NCBI RefSeq assembly: GCF_032854445.1
Contig: NC_088299.1
Span: 11,589,608-11,653,607 of the forward strand
Direction: 5' to 3'
DNA length: 64,000 nucleotides
Origin: Liolophura sinensis
Taxonomy: Eukaryota > Mollusca > Polyplacophora > Chitonida > Chitonidae
Within the stretch, counting starts at the first letter, position 1; the number at the start of each line of letters is the position of its first letter. The notes beneath the pieces were generated by a model. That model did not search any database. It was not told the origin of the DNA and saw nothing but the letters and a program-made list of their open reading frames with translations. Shown here in pieces: positions 62,850 to 64,000 of this stretch. The translations under genes and the position numbers were made by a program.

Positions 62850-63070
62850 GAACAGTTAAAATGAGATCCTAAGTGAGTTAAACTGACAAGAAGCTGTATT
62901 TTCATCGGTTACATACAGGTTACTATGGAAGCCGGATAAGGTCTTTGCTTCCTGCCATCACCGAGCGATGGGTCGATTACACGATGATGGCTTTATAGGT
63001 GACGATTTCCCATCACATCGCTGCTCTAATTTTACTCTTCATGCTGCAGTCTTTTGCATTAATGTGTACC
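62850..63070 (+). repeat. dispersed repeat family A, copy 4
   Basis: Colinear blocks CCTAAGTGAGTTAAACTGAC, TTTTCATCGGTTACATACAG, GATTTCCCATCACATCGCTG and TTTTACTCTTCATGCTGCAG, then TCTTTTGCATTA. More diverged and longer in the middle than the other copies. Confidence 0.6.
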
Positions 63071-63537
63071 CGACATTGCAGGGTGATATGGACATGATAG
63101 AAGTAGGAACTGTGTGTATGGAATTCCTTATCATAGATGCCAACAGGTTATTCACTACAGTGTAAAAATGTTGCTTGCAAGTTGTTAGAGGGCTCTTGAC
63201 GCTTTATCACGTCACAATGAAGGTTTCGAAGTCTTCAGCTGCAATGGGCACTAAGCCAGGCACTTTGTTTACCTCCTTGGAGATTCGTTATTGTTGAAGG
63301 TGTCGATGCATACTTACGGTGTCTAGTGTTGTCTTAAAGCCAAACCTCGGCATAGTGCTATATATACACTGCACTAATAGTCTTATCGTCTTGTCTTTTT
63401 AGCGAAATCAGTGTGCAGGTACAGATCTTGGCTCGAAACAGGGAAGTGCTGAGTGCCAGTTACGAGGACAGCGTTTCCGTCTTAAAGTACATCTATCGTT
63501 TTCATTTGACACTGTGACTCCTGTACATAAAAACGTC

Positions 63538-63850
63538 TTCAGTGGCTTAGTGGTTAGAGTCGGAAGACATGGGATCAAACCCAGGTCGGGTCGTTCCAAA
63601 ACAATTGTACTTGTTGCTGTATCTCTGGGAGATTAGTACTCAGAGGCTGAGACAAGGAAACAGAATTGGTTGGCCGCTGTCAGTATGATTTGAATGGGTG
63701 GATCGTCTGGTGTCTTCGGCATGACTCTTCAGTGGGTTGTCATGTCTTGTGTCTTCGGCGTGACACTTCAGTGGTGGCTGCACTTTGACGACATGGACTC
63801 GCCCTGCCACAGGAAGAAATGCAGCGTATTTACACACACCGCATGACATA
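63538..63850 (+). mobile_element. SINE family 2 with tRNA head and internal duplication
   Basis: Head GGCTTAGTGGTTAGAGTCGG (A box) and GGGATCAAACCCAGG (B box), then the family-2 body (TTGGTTGGCCGCTGTCAGTA, GGTGTCTTCGGCATGACTCT, GACTCGCCCTGCCAC). The TCTTCGGC-ATGAC-CTTCAGTGG segment is present twice in tandem (about 63710 and 63750), unlike the copy at 56752. Confidence 0.75.
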
Positions 63851-63889
63851 GATACATACATACATACATGCATACGTTTACATTCCTGG

Positions 63890-64000
63890 TGGTCTCTGTG
63901 GTCCAGATGGTTAGTGTGCCAGAGAGGCGCATTGACACACAAGCCTGTCACCAATACGGTCAGCGTGAATTCAAGTCCAGCTCATGCTGGCTTCCTCTAA
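63890..64000 (+). mobile_element. SINE family 1, 5' half, cut by the window edge
   Basis: Decayed tRNA head (TGTGGTCCAGATGGTTAGTG), then CACCAATACGGTCAGCGTGA, TTCAAGTCCAGCTCATGCTG and GCTTCCTCT at the last bases. Confidence 0.88.

Overview
The window is animal nuclear DNA: AT-rich, poor in genes, with GT-AG introns, many microsatellites and minisatellites, and many degraded tRNA-derived SINEs. The SINE types look like those of molluscs and other lophotrochozoans (from memory, not searched), so a mollusc is the best guess. No bacterial, viral, rRNA, CRISPR or transposase/reverse-transcriptase coding signal was seen.

One gene is certain. On the minus strand, exons at 8836-9000, 5297-5418 and 1035-1093 join in a consistent frame (phases 0, 2 and 1). 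They encode the first ~115 residues of a FHOD-family formin (FHOD1/FHOD3 orthologue), an actin-assembly factor; this is its N-terminal GTPase-binding domain. The remaining exons (FH3, FH1, FH2, DAD) lie beyond the left edge.

Upstream on the same strand, 12078-15395 is one very large coding exon of about 1,100 codons. It is Ser/Arg/Tyr-rich, with a charged coiled coil, poly-Gln tracts and a compact C-terminal segment I cannot assign to a family. It ends at a perfect phase-0 GTAAGT donor, and both FHOD exon 2 and two possible AG sites before FHOD exon 1 accept phase 0. The simplest reading is a long FHOD isoform with a giant N-terminal extension from an upstream promoter. A separate gene is not excluded. 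Further upstream on the same strand are a possible 45-bp phase-0 cassette exon (25166-25210), two possible alternative first coding exons (45077-45109 and 48635-48649), and a possible non-coding first exon next to a perfect RFX X-box (40667-40784). These are inferences from splice signals, phase and composition.

The rest is repeat-rich: about twenty SINE copies of at least two families, some with intact target-site duplications. There are tandem arrays (35, 138, 41, 28, 40 and 46 bp units), (TA)n, (CATA)n, (CA)n and poly-C tracts. Three dispersed repeat families that I do not recognise occur in two to four copies each. From 15.4 to 64 kb nothing else is convincingly coding.
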